Origin: CAZPHU01 sp964586285
Lineage (GTDB): Bacteria > Fibrobacterota > Chitinivibrionia > Chitinivibrionales > CAYFVL01
Assembly (NCBI GenBank): GCA_964586285.1
Contig: CAZPHU010000006.1
Span: 5,494-69,493 of the forward strand
Direction of reading: 5' to 3'
DNA length: 64,000 bases
Shown: positions 16,904 to 24,190 of the stretch, in pieces
Layout of the letters: each line of letters begins with the position of its first letter
How positions within the stretch are numbered: the stretch's first letter is position 1
Program-made: the position numbers and the translations under genes
The notes under the pieces: model-generated
Databases searched by the model: none
What the model saw: the letters and a program-made list of their open reading frames with translations, nothing else
What the model was told of the DNA's origin: nothing

Positions 16904-19848
16904 AAACAGCATTAGCCTTAGTTTTTCTGTCGGTCATGGTTTTGATTGGGTGCTTACCCAAAAGAATCCATACCCCACCAATTATCAGCGATTCGCCTTC
17001 CCCCGCGGCAATCGACAGCACAATATCGCACAGCCCCGAAGTTGGAGACAGTGAAAAGGAGAGCGGCCCTGTAGTAGCGGACACGTCCGGACTGAGCCCC
17101 GCCGGCCGACTCATGATACAATCCTGCGACAACTATGTTCAGGTGAATCAAAATGCACCCAAAATACCTGAAGTTCTGTTGCTCAAAGCTTCGGTTTATT
17201 TCAATAGCAATTTATTTGAAGACAGTCGCAAGGTTTACCGGCAAATACTTGAGCGGTACGATTCCACAAACTATGCGGTCGATGCGGTAAGGATGACAGC
17301 CCAATCGTTTTATAAAGAGCAAAGATTTGAGCGTGCTCAGAAGTGGTATCGCAAACTTCGCGACATGGCGGCCGAAGAGGGAAGCAGGAGTGAGGCAATC
17401 GTGCGTATTGCCGAGAGTATTTTCAGAATGGCTGAAATGTTCGAATCTCAACAGCAGTTTGAAAAAGCCGCCTCCCAGTACGAACGAATCGCATTGGAAT
17501 TTCCCGACTCCAAAATCGCGGACGTTTCACTTTTTAACGCCGGACTTTGCTATGAGAAATTAACCCAATGGTCGCGGGCCGTTCTGATGTATCAGAGACT
17601 AAAAAAAAGATACAAGGAGTCGGAGCTGGTTCCCAAGTCTATGTTTCGTTTGGCAAAAACCCACGAGAAAATGCAACAATGGGAAGATGCCGCCCGCATG
17701 TATCTTCAACTGGTTACGGAATACCCGTTAACCGAGTATAGTGAAGCAAGCCTGTATAATGCCGGCTTTTCTTTTCAAAATGCGGCTAAACCGGCTCAGG
17801 CCGCGGCTACATTTGAAAAGCTCGCGCAGTCATTTCCGGATTCGGAAGATGCACCGGATGTTTTATTCAAGGCTGGAGAATTGTACGGGCAAATAAAGGA
17901 CTGGGAAGCTGTAACACGTGTAAATACATTATTTACCAACAGATATGGCAATGACATAAACAGGGGGGTTCAGGCGCAGTGCATGGTCGGGGTTGCTCTG
18001 TACATGCAAAACAAAACAACCGATGCACTCAGACAATTGCAAAAAACTGTCGCAACGTATAATAGCCTGGATGAACCGAGTACTGTCAATAAGCTTTACG
18101 CGGCCAGAGCACAGTTTACTATCGCGGAAATATATCATGAATTACAAAACAAAATTGCCTTAACACTGCCAAGATCCGAATATAAAAGGCTTCTGGACAG
18201 AAAAACATCTCTTCTGGACAAAGCGGTTAGGGCTTACAGTGCCGTGCTCCCCTTCAACATTTCCGAATGGACCACCAGGACCATTTATCAGATCGGTCAG
18301 ATTTACGAAGATTTTGCCATGGGCGTTTTCGATCAGCAGCGTCCTAAGGGTCTAGATGTTGAACAGACACTTTCGCTTGAGCTTGGTATTGCCAAAGCGG
18401 TGGAGGAATACTTCGTAGACCATGCACTTCACTACCACGAACAAAACGTAAAGCTAGGGCTCAAGGAGAATATTGAAGATAGACACATTCTAAATTCTAA
18501 ACGAAAACTGACATACTTACCTTATATGGCGGGCGACAACTATTTGGCGCTGGTGGAAATAGCAAAAAATGCACGGGAAAATAATAATCTCGGAGACTTT
18601 GCCCTGATAGCTCAAAAGCTTCAACTGCTTCAGCAGGTTGCTCCCTATCAGGAAAGAGCAATAGAGCTTTTCCTCAAGGCACTGGAGCTTGGTACAATGT
18701 ATCGGGAAACAAACGAGTTTTATGATAAGGCCAGTTCCCTTATCACCGGCACATCCTACACCGTAGGTAAAACCTATGCTGAAGTTGCGCACATTGCAGG
18801 CAAAGCACCTATTCCCCATGGATTCGACCGGTATGAGAGATTTGTTTACAAAACAAAACTTCTCAACCAAATAGAGGATTATGAAAACCATGCGCTGACT
18901 AACTACTTAAAGGGTTTAAAAATTGCTCAGGCCTACTCCCTGAAAGATGAGTTTATCGAGCAAAGCAAGACTGCCATTCCTCAGCTTCTATTCCAGCGCG
19001 GACGCAGCTATGATCTTCTCTGCATACATTCTTTTACCAACCCGCCGTTTCCAAACGGAACTTCACCCGAGGAGCACGAAGAATATCGGGCCAGATTTGA
19101 AGAAATTGGGCTTCGTTTTCAAGAACAGGCGTTTGATATCTATCGTACAATTCTTGAATATGCGCAAAAAGATTACGCTCAGGGAGAGTATGTAAACCAC
19201 GCCTATGTCCGGCTGTATCAGAACTATCCAAACGAATTCGGCGTGAAGCAGGAAGAAATCGTACAAAGACACATTACATCGGGGGGTAAATGGAAAGTTT
19301 CCAAAGATTCCATCGCTTTGTGGAGGGAGATGGAATTCGATGACTCCGGTTGGGACACGGCGGATAAGTCGACAATTAGCGACAGTATTGCTCTTATCGG
19401 TTTTCCCAATGATTTAAAAATTAACCCGATGTGGTATTACCCCGATTCGAACCAAGTCCCGTCACGGGTTTATTTCAGAAGGGTATTTTACCTGCCCGAG
19501 CCGCCTCTTAGTGCCAGACTATACGTTGCGGCAAACACTTTTTCATCGGTCTATTTAAACGGTAAACAGTTACCCAAAGACACATCCGCCACACCCGTTT
19601 GGTATCAAAGCCGATCCTGGGATCTAACCGGAAAGCTTCGCCAGGGGAAAAATGTATTGGCCTTGGAGGTAATAAATTATGCCCAAGAGGATTACGCGGC
19701 CATTCCATACATGGAAGTTAAAATTAGTCAAAAATCATATTTGCCGCAACTGCCCGGCACTCAAACCACCATACCGAAAGAAAAGACTGACGAAGGGGTT
19801 TGGATTTTTCCTGAGATTCCAAATTTCTCTCAAAGATCCAAACGGTAA
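16900..19848 (+). CDS. Large TPR lipoprotein with C-terminal galactose-binding-like domain
   Basis: The 982-residue product starts at GTG 16900, overlapping the previous stop by four bases, behind a strong AGGAGGAGG. The signal ends in a good lipobox (VLIGC, Cys18), so it is a lipoprotein. Tetratricopeptide repeats of YbgF/BamD style fill about residues 85-780 (FEKAASQYERIALEFPDSK and similar). Residues about 786-945 change to an all-beta module with the marks of the galactose-binding jelly roll found in glycosidases (MEFDDSGWDTADKS, VYFRRVFYLPE, VYLNGKQLPKD, LRQGKNVLALEVINY). This may bind sugar. A scaffold fused to a likely carbohydrate-binding module, in an operon that leads into polysaccharide export, suggests a link between machine and glycan. 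Confidence 0.85.
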   Translation: MKTALALVFLSVMVLIGCLPKRIHTPPIISDSPSPAAIDSTISHSPEVGDSEKESGPVVADTSGLSPAGRLMIQSCDNYVQVNQNAPKIPEVLLLKASVYFNSNLFEDSRKVYRQILERYDSTNYAVDAVRMTAQSFYKEQRFERAQKWYRKLRDMAAEEGSRSEAIVRIAESIFRMAEMFESQQQFEKAASQYERIALEFPDSKIADVSLFNAGLCYEKLTQWSRAVLMYQRLKKRYKESELVPKSMFRLAKTHEKMQQWEDAARMYLQLVTEYPLTEYSEASLYNAGFSFQNAAKPAQAAATFEKLAQSFPDSEDAPDVLFKAGELYGQIKDWEAVTRVNTLFTNRYGNDINRGVQAQCMVGVALYMQNKTTDALRQLQKTVATYNSLDEPSTVNKLYAARAQFTIAEIYHELQNKIALTLPRSEYKRLLDRKTSLLDKAVRAYSAVLPFNISEWTTRTIYQIGQIYEDFAMGVFDQQRPKGLDVEQTLSLELGIAKAVEEYFVDHALHYHEQNVKLGLKENIEDRHILNSKRKLTYLPYMAGDNYLALVEIAKNARENNNLGDFALIAQKLQLLQQVAPYQERAIELFLKALELGTMYRETNEFYDKASSLITGTSYTVGKTYAEVAHIAGKAPIPHGFDRYERFVYKTKLLNQIEDYENHALTNYLKGLKIAQAYSLKDEFIEQSKTAIPQLLFQRGRSYDLLCIHSFTNPPFPNGTSPEEHEEYRARFEEIGLRFQEQAFDIYRTILEYAQKDYAQGEYVNHAYVRLYQNYPNEFGVKQEEIVQRHITSGGKWKVSKDSIALWREMEFDDSGWDTADKSTISDSIALIGFPNDLKINPMWYYPDSNQVPSRVYFRRVFYLPEPPLSARLYVAANTFSSVYLNGKQLPKDTSATPVWYQSRSWDLTGKLRQGKNVLALEVINYAQEDYAAIPYMEVKISQKSYLPQLPGTQTTIPKEKTDEGVWIFPEIPNFSQRSKR

Positions 19849-19861
19849 ACGAGGAGTGGAC

Positions 19862-20146
19862 ATGAAAAATGCTTTAGGGGTACTTATCATCATGACCCAA
19901 TTGCTTTTTGGACAATCAAATACAACTGAATCGGCCAATCCCCCCGAAACAAACCAGGGTTTTCTCATAGACAAACCAGGTACCATAACTTTCACTGTCG
20001 GAGTTAAAATCAAGGGAAAAGTAGAAAAACCACAGGTAATGATATTTCTTCCCAAGGAAGATTCCTGGCATAAAAAAATGGATTTCGACCGTTCTTTTCG
20101 CGATAATTTACTGGAACCGCTACCGTTTTCGCCAAAGACACAATAA
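19862..20146 (+). CDS. Small secreted protein of unknown function
   Basis: This 94-residue protein starts at ATG 19862 with GAGGAG upstream, 13 bases after the TPR lipoprotein. A short signal peptide (LGVLIIMTQLLFGQ) precedes a mature part of about 78 residues with a beta stretch (TITFTVGVKIKGKVEKP) and a VMIFLPKEDSW strand. Part of the sequence (KVEKPQVMIFLP) resembles a beta segment that could add to a sheet. No family is recognised. It is the last gene before a candidate promoter and the TolQ gene, so it belongs with the envelope machine by position. Confidence 0.65.
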   Translation: MKNALGVLIIMTQLLFGQSNTTESANPPETNQGFLIDKPGTITFTVGVKIKGKVEKPQVMIFLPKEDSWHKKMDFDRSFRDNLLEPLPFSPKTQ

Positions 20147-20168
20147 TGATTTAAACGATTGACATATA

Positions 20169-20197
20169 TTGACGAACAATACCTGATATGATAGAAT
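20169..20197 (+). promoter_or_regulatory. Candidate sigma-70-type promoter before the TolQ gene
   Basis: TTGACG (20169-20174) and TAGAAT (20192-20197) are separated by exactly 17 bases, in the only long gap (97 bases) of the motor operon. It could drive the TolQ/TolR/STAS/TonB and export genes separately from the barrel and TPR genes. Confidence 0.65.
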
Positions 20198-20243
20198 AGT
20201 TAATGCATTATGAAACACTCAGCCAGATACAAAGGAGTTATAC

Positions 20244-20879
20244 ATGGAGGCTGTAGCCAAATTTTTCCAGCAAGGTGGTGCCTGGATGTATGTCCTTGCG
20301 GGAGTCTCGGCATTTGCCATTGCTGTGATGCTGGAGCGTATGGTTTACTACTATGTGCACTGTCGGGTCAATGCCAAGGCATTACTGACTCAGGTAACCC
20401 GACTGGTGCGTAACGGTGAAATAGAGAAAGCAAGAAAACTCTGTGCAAAAATGAAGTCTCCTCTCCCGACAATCCTTGAGGCTGCTTTATGGCATTTCAT
20501 GCAACAAGAAACAGATCAGGAAATCCAAAATGCGGTGGACGAGGTGGGGCTTCGGGAGCTTCCCAGAATCCAGAGACGTACCCACTATTTGTCTCTGTTT
20601 GCCAACATCTCCACACTTATGGGACTCCTGGGTACAATTTTCGGATTACAGCAGGCATTCAGTGCTTTGGCCACCGCCGACCCGTCGCAAAAAGCAAGGG
20701 TTCTGGCCCAGGGTATAGCAATGGCCATGAATACCACTGCAATGGGTCTGATAGTAGCTATCCCCTGCATGATCATGTTTTCAATTCTGGGCGCCAAGGC
20801 AAATACCTTAATCGAAGAGATTGATGAAAGTTCCGTTCGCGTACTAAACTTTCTTTTCGCACAGCGTCGTAACGCCTAA
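20244..20879 (+). CDS. MotA/TolQ/ExbB-type proton channel protein
   Basis: This 211-residue inner-membrane protein has the three-helix plan of TolQ/ExbB: helices at about 14-33, 116-139 and 160-183, with a cytoplasmic loop (about 40-110) between the first two. The family signatures are present: LSLFANISTLMGLLGTIFGL in helix 2 and AMNTTAMGLIVAIP in helix 3. AAAGGAG precedes the ATG. With TolR-type partners it forms the proton-driven motor that energises an outer-membrane-linked partner. Two different TolR-like proteins follow, as with AglR and its partners AglQ and AglS of Myxococcus gliding. No Pal or TolB gene is near, so this is probably not the housekeeping Tol-Pal system. Confidence 0.92.
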   Translation: MEAVAKFFQQGGAWMYVLAGVSAFAIAVMLERMVYYYVHCRVNAKALLTQVTRLVRNGEIEKARKLCAKMKSPLPTILEAALWHFMQQETDQEIQNAVDEVGLRELPRIQRRTHYLSLFANISTLMGLLGTIFGLQQAFSALATADPSQKARVLAQGIAMAMNTTAMGLIVAIPCMIMFSILGAKANTLIEEIDESSVRVLNFLFAQRRNA

Positions 20880-20894
20880 GCAAAGAGATATTAC

Positions 20895-21395
20895 ATGTCG
20901 AACGATTCTAAAAATCTGGACTCGGCTTTTCCGGTGATGAAAAGAGCCAAAAAATCCATGAGTAAGGAGGTCGAGACTTTCGATCTGGACGTTACTCCAG
21001 TTATGAACCTTTTTATGGTGCTTATCCCTTTTCTGGTATCCATGGCGGTTTTCACTCATCTGGCAGTTGTGGATTTTTCTCTACCACCCTCCCAATCCGA
21101 AAGTGGAACCGAAAAGGAAAGCAAGGAACTTGACATCTCGATCGTGGTAACATCATCGGGCTTTAGAATAGTGGGCACGGGAAAAAAACTCGATCTTGTC
21201 CCAAGAATCAAGGGCAAGTACCAATTCCAGCAACTGCGTATCCTTCTAAAAGCAATTAAATTCGAGTATCCTTCTCAAAAGAGTGTTGTGCTTGTGCTGG
21301 ATGGAAATGTTCTGTACGACGATATTATAAAATTCATGGATATATGTCGCGAGTCACAATTCCCTGATATCGGACTTTCGGGAGAAATCGGATGA
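20895..21395 (+). CDS. ExbD/TolR-type motor protein (first of two)
   Basis: The 166-residue protein has a short cytoplasmic start, one membrane helix (about 33-57) and a periplasmic domain. The helix begins with LDVTPVMNLFMVLIPFL; Asp32 is in the place of the proton-carrying Asp of TolR and ExbD. The periplasmic part has the TolR-like fold pattern (LDISIVVTSSGFRI ... KSVVLVLDGNVLYDDIIKFMD). It overlaps the next gene by four bases. It differs clearly from the second TolR-type protein at 21715, so the stator probably holds two kinds of D subunit. Confidence 0.88.
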   Translation: MSNDSKNLDSAFPVMKRAKKSMSKEVETFDLDVTPVMNLFMVLIPFLVSMAVFTHLAVVDFSLPPSQSESGTEKESKELDISIVVTSSGFRIVGTGKKLDLVPRIKGKYQFQQLRILLKAIKFEYPSQKSVVLVLDGNVLYDDIIKFMDICRESQFPDIGLSGEIG

Positions 21396-21718
21396 GCTGC
21401 AAAGTTAAGACCCGCAAATATAAGCGTATTCCGGTTCTGTATCTGGAAGGCGAAATTACAGCGGTGGATGCGCCGGTAATATCCAAAAAGCTTGAAGCGC
21501 TTGCTAAAAAGAAATCCTCCTCAATCATCATAGATCTCACCAATACGTCATTTATAGACAGCTATGGACTGGGCGTGTTTATCTACTCCTGGAAAAAACT
21601 TAAGGAAGTGGATTGCGAACTGATTTTTCTCAATCCGCAGGAATTCGTAAAAAACGTTTTCGTAGGTACAAATCTTAATAATGTGTTTAAAACCGTAGAA
21701 TCATTGGATGCCGTATGA
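21392..21718 (+). CDS. STAS-domain protein (anti-anti-sigma type) inside the motor operon
   Basis: This 108-residue protein is a single STAS domain: strand IPVLYLEGEIT, then IIIDLTNTSFIDSYGLGVFI, in which DSYGLG is the usual phospho-acceptor segment and its Ser is kept. A closing CELIFLNP strand and VFKTVESL helix complete the fold. STAS proteins act as phosphorylation-controlled switches (SpoIIAA/RsbV) or as small structural partners (MlaB). It overlaps the genes on both sides by four bases (ATGA), so it is translated with the two TolR-type proteins. No anti-sigma kinase or PP2C phosphatase is near. A cytoplasmic part that gates or organises the motor is my inference. Confidence 0.88.
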   Translation: MSCKVKTRKYKRIPVLYLEGEITAVDAPVISKKLEALAKKKSSSIIIDLTNTSFIDSYGLGVFIYSWKKLKEVDCELIFLNPQEFVKNVFVGTNLNNVFKTVESLDAV

Positions 21719-22233
21719 GTTTTCCCGCATCTAAAAGCAATCTGAAACAGTTGCGCAAAACGCGATCACAGAAAAATCTCAAGGGGTTTCGTCCACAGTT
21801 GACCTCTCTGGTGGATGTGATGACTATCCTTTTGATATATCTGCTGAAAAGCTTCTCGGCCGAAGGCGAAATTATGCCGGTCTCAAAGGAGCTGATTCTG
21901 CCGGAGTCATCCGCCCAAAAAAAACCCGAGCTGACGGTGGTAATTACTGTAAATAATAATTACATCCTTGCTGAGGATAAGTATATAGCCAATGTTGACG
22001 AGGTACTGGCCGGAGATGATTTGCTTATTCCGCAATTAAATCTATGGCTTGCGCAAAGAAGAGCGGCAACCGAGCGAATAGAACGATACTCAACCAAAAC
22101 AAAATTCAGCGGAGATATAACGATACAGGGAGACAAGCGCATACGGTTCAGGCTTTTGAAAAAGATAATGTATACCTGCGGCCAACAGGGATACAACAAT
22201 TTTTCTCTTGCGGTACAAAAGCGGGAGGGGTAG
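21715..22233 (+). CDS. ExbD/TolR-type motor protein (second of two)
   Basis: The protein has 172 residues: a basic cytoplasmic start, one membrane helix (about 31-48) and a periplasmic part. The helix segment LTSLVDVMTILLIYLLKSF carries Asp34 at the proton-carrier position. The periplasmic domain differs from the first TolR-type protein by an insertion (about 105-135, rich in Arg/Glu) and ends with ITIQGDKRIRFRLLKKIMYTC, the usual last strand and helix. It overlaps the STAS gene by four bases and is followed by the TonB-like gene. The pairing of one TolQ with two TolR-type proteins fits the AglRQS pattern. Confidence 0.87.
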   Translation: MSFPASKSNLKQLRKTRSQKNLKGFRPQLTSLVDVMTILLIYLLKSFSAEGEIMPVSKELILPESSAQKKPELTVVITVNNNYILAEDKYIANVDEVLAGDDLLIPQLNLWLAQRRAATERIERYSTKTKFSGDITIQGDKRIRFRLLKKIMYTCGQQGYNNFSLAVQKREG

Positions 22234-22236
22234 TAC

Positions 22237-23280
22237 TTGGTTCGCCAGGATAAAATAGTAATAGCCGGTACCGGTGGGGCCATAAACCCTGTTGTGCTTA
22301 AACAAGTACGCGGCTCGATAATTAATGTCAAGGACTATCGATTTTTAATTATTGCGCTTATTTCGATTGCCGTACATGGGGTGCTTGCATACTATCTGAT
22401 TAGTCGGGAAGTTCAAGAAGAAGAGGTTATCGTTCTGGAGCAAATCCCGGAACGATTTGCCAGGTTGATAATTGAAAAACCGCTGGTGAAAGAGCCTCCG
22501 AAAGCAGTCTCTCAAACGGAGGGCAAAGCACAAACGTCCGCATCCGAACAGGAAAAAGAAGTTGATACACAAAGTCCCGCGCAAAAAAGTGCAGCAGATC
22601 GCCGAGCGGCTAAAAAGGCTGTAGCTGCACGAGCTGCTCGTGTGGAAGAGAAAGTACGCACAGTTGGAGTGCTTGGTATGCTTACGGGAGTTGGTAAAAC
22701 CGCCAGGGGCCCCAGTGTTGTTGACGTACTGGACACCGGAAAAGATAAGAAAGAAAGGATGCAGGACCTTGATGACGCTCTAAAAAACATTACCGGATTG
22801 AAGAAGGCTGACAACCAAAAAATTCTCGATCGAAAACTGGTTAAAAGCAAGGATGTAGCTGTATCACATAAAGAGAGTATTGACGATCTTATCGCCGGCA
22901 TAGGCAGTGCCAAATCGGATGTGCTGGCCAAAAAAGGGGATTTTATTATTCAGCGTCCCGAAAGCATCGAGGGAGCAGCGTCATCCAGTGCAAAACGGGA
23001 TAACAGCGCCATTAACAACATTGTAAATTCCCATAAAATCAGTATCCGTATGAGCTATGAGAAATATCTTAAACGAAACCCCTCCCTCGCAGGGAAAATC
23101 ACCGTGCGCTTTACAATTTCCGCCAACGGCCGGGTGGTAAATATTCAGCTTCTCGAGAATACAACCAGCAGTGATGAGCTGGGAAGTGATATTATGCGAA
23201 AAGTACGAATGTGGCGTTTTGAAGAAATACCACAGGGCGACGTGACTGTTACTTATCCTTTTGTTTTTGCTCCTTCGTAA
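22237..23280 (+). CDS. TonB-like energy transducer with AgmX/PglI-type C-terminus
   Basis: The start is TTG 22237, three bases after the TolR-type stop, with GGGAGGGG upstream. The 347-residue product has a cytoplasmic start, one membrane helix (about 36-54, FLIIALISIAVHGVLAYYL), a long charged Ala/Lys-rich periplasmic linker (about 60-245) and a C-terminal domain (about 255-347). That domain has the TonB-family or AgmX/PglI pattern (YLKRNPSLAGKITVRFTI, VVNIQLLENTT, MWRFEEIPQGDVTVTYPFVF). It probably carries motor energy across the periplasm. AgmX/GltJ and PglI/GltG of Myxococcus have such ends, which supports a Glt-like machine. The linker has no Pro-rich repeat of classical TonB. Confidence 0.87.
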   Translation: MVRQDKIVIAGTGGAINPVVLKQVRGSIINVKDYRFLIIALISIAVHGVLAYYLISREVQEEEVIVLEQIPERFARLIIEKPLVKEPPKAVSQTEGKAQTSASEQEKEVDTQSPAQKSAADRRAAKKAVAARAARVEEKVRTVGVLGMLTGVGKTARGPSVVDVLDTGKDKKERMQDLDDALKNITGLKKADNQKILDRKLVKSKDVAVSHKESIDDLIAGIGSAKSDVLAKKGDFIIQRPESIEGAASSSAKRDNSAINNIVNSHKISIRMSYEKYLKRNPSLAGKITVRFTISANGRVVNIQLLENTTSSDELGSDIMRKVRMWRFEEIPQGDVTVTYPFVFAPS

Positions 23281-23290
23281 AGATGTGCAT

Positions 23291-24190
23291 ATGAAAAAGT
23301 ATTATGTTCTGATTCAGATCTTTTTATTGTTAGCAGCTCTTCCTTGTTTAAGTGCGATCATTAAACCGGGACAGGTTTTGGATATACGGGTACAGTCCCA
23401 TCCCGAGTTTTCCGGCAAATACAAAGTCGGCGAAAATGGGTCAATAGAGTATCCACTTCTGGCCGATCAGGTGATCAGCAATTTAACTACATCCGAACTA
23501 ATGGCTGAGCTTACTTACCTGCTTGCCAAGCACATAGACAATCCTCTTGTTTTAGTATCCGTTGTCGAAAAGCCCGAAATGAACATAACCGTTCTTGGTC
23601 ACGTAAAGACACCCGGACCTGTGAAGACATTTAAAGGTGCAACCATTCAGGAGGTGATCATGCTCGCCGGCGGTCCCTCTGAAAAGGCAGATGTTCAAAG
23701 CGTCAGAATAATTCATCAATCAAGAGATGGGATAGACAAAGTAGAGGATTTTAACCTGGCTGAGTTTATGCAAGAAGGAAATCTATCGGAAATGCCGACG
23801 CTGCAACCGGATGATGTAGTGATACTTCTATCTAAAAAGGACGCCGACAAAGTAAAAGTGATCGGAGCGGTTTCAAAGCCCGGTTTTTTTGTTCTGGAAG
23901 ATTCTTTAAATGTTTTTGAACTCATTTATTTAGCGGGCGGCCCCAGCGAGAAAGCCGACTTGAGCAAAGTACGCAGATTCTTTAAAACCGACGAAAAAAC
24001 CATGGAAGAAGTTCTTGATATTCAGTCTTACATAGATAGGGGGAAAATGGATGAAATACCCATTGTAAATGAAGGCGACGTTATCATTGTATACTCAAAA
24101 TGGTTTAACTGGCAGGTTTTACTAAGTATTCTCAACAATGTTCTTTTGTTTATTGTTACTATTCAAAGTATACGCGGAGCAGTCGGTTGA
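23291..24190 (+). CDS. Polysaccharide export (OPX) protein with SLBB domains
   Basis: The 299-residue product starts at ATG 23291, ten bases after the TonB-like gene. A signal peptide (IQIFLLLAALPCLSA) has no lipobox. Residues about 20-105 are the polysaccharide export domain (IIKPGQVLDIRVQ, VGENGSIEYPLLAD). Two SLBB domains follow (about 108-190, 195-275), each with an LAGGPSEKAD segment. The last helix (WQVLLSILNNVLLFIVTIQSI) could cross the outer membrane, as the C-terminal helices of Wza do. OPX proteins form the exit channel for capsule or exopolysaccharide. The tyrosine kinase gene overlaps its stop. Confidence 0.93.
   Translation: MKKYYVLIQIFLLLAALPCLSAIIKPGQVLDIRVQSHPEFSGKYKVGENGSIEYPLLADQVISNLTTSELMAELTYLLAKHIDNPLVLVSVVEKPEMNITVLGHVKTPGPVKTFKGATIQEVIMLAGGPSEKADVQSVRIIHQSRDGIDKVEDFNLAEFMQEGNLSEMPTLQPDDVVILLSKKDADKVKVIGAVSKPGFFVLEDSLNVFELIYLAGGPSEKADLSKVRRFFKTDEKTMEEVLDIQSYIDRGKMDEIPIVNEGDVIIVYSKWFNWQVLLSILNNVLLFIVTIQSIRGAVG

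Noticed and set aside
20159..20190. TTGACA at 20159 as -35 box with TATGAT as -10 box
   Set aside because: The spacer would be 22 bases; the TTGACG/TAGAAT pair ten bases on has the ideal 17.
20244..23280. Housekeeping Tol-Pal system
   Set aside because: There is no TolB or Pal gene, two TolR-type proteins and a STAS protein are present, and the TonB-like end resembles AgmX/PglI.
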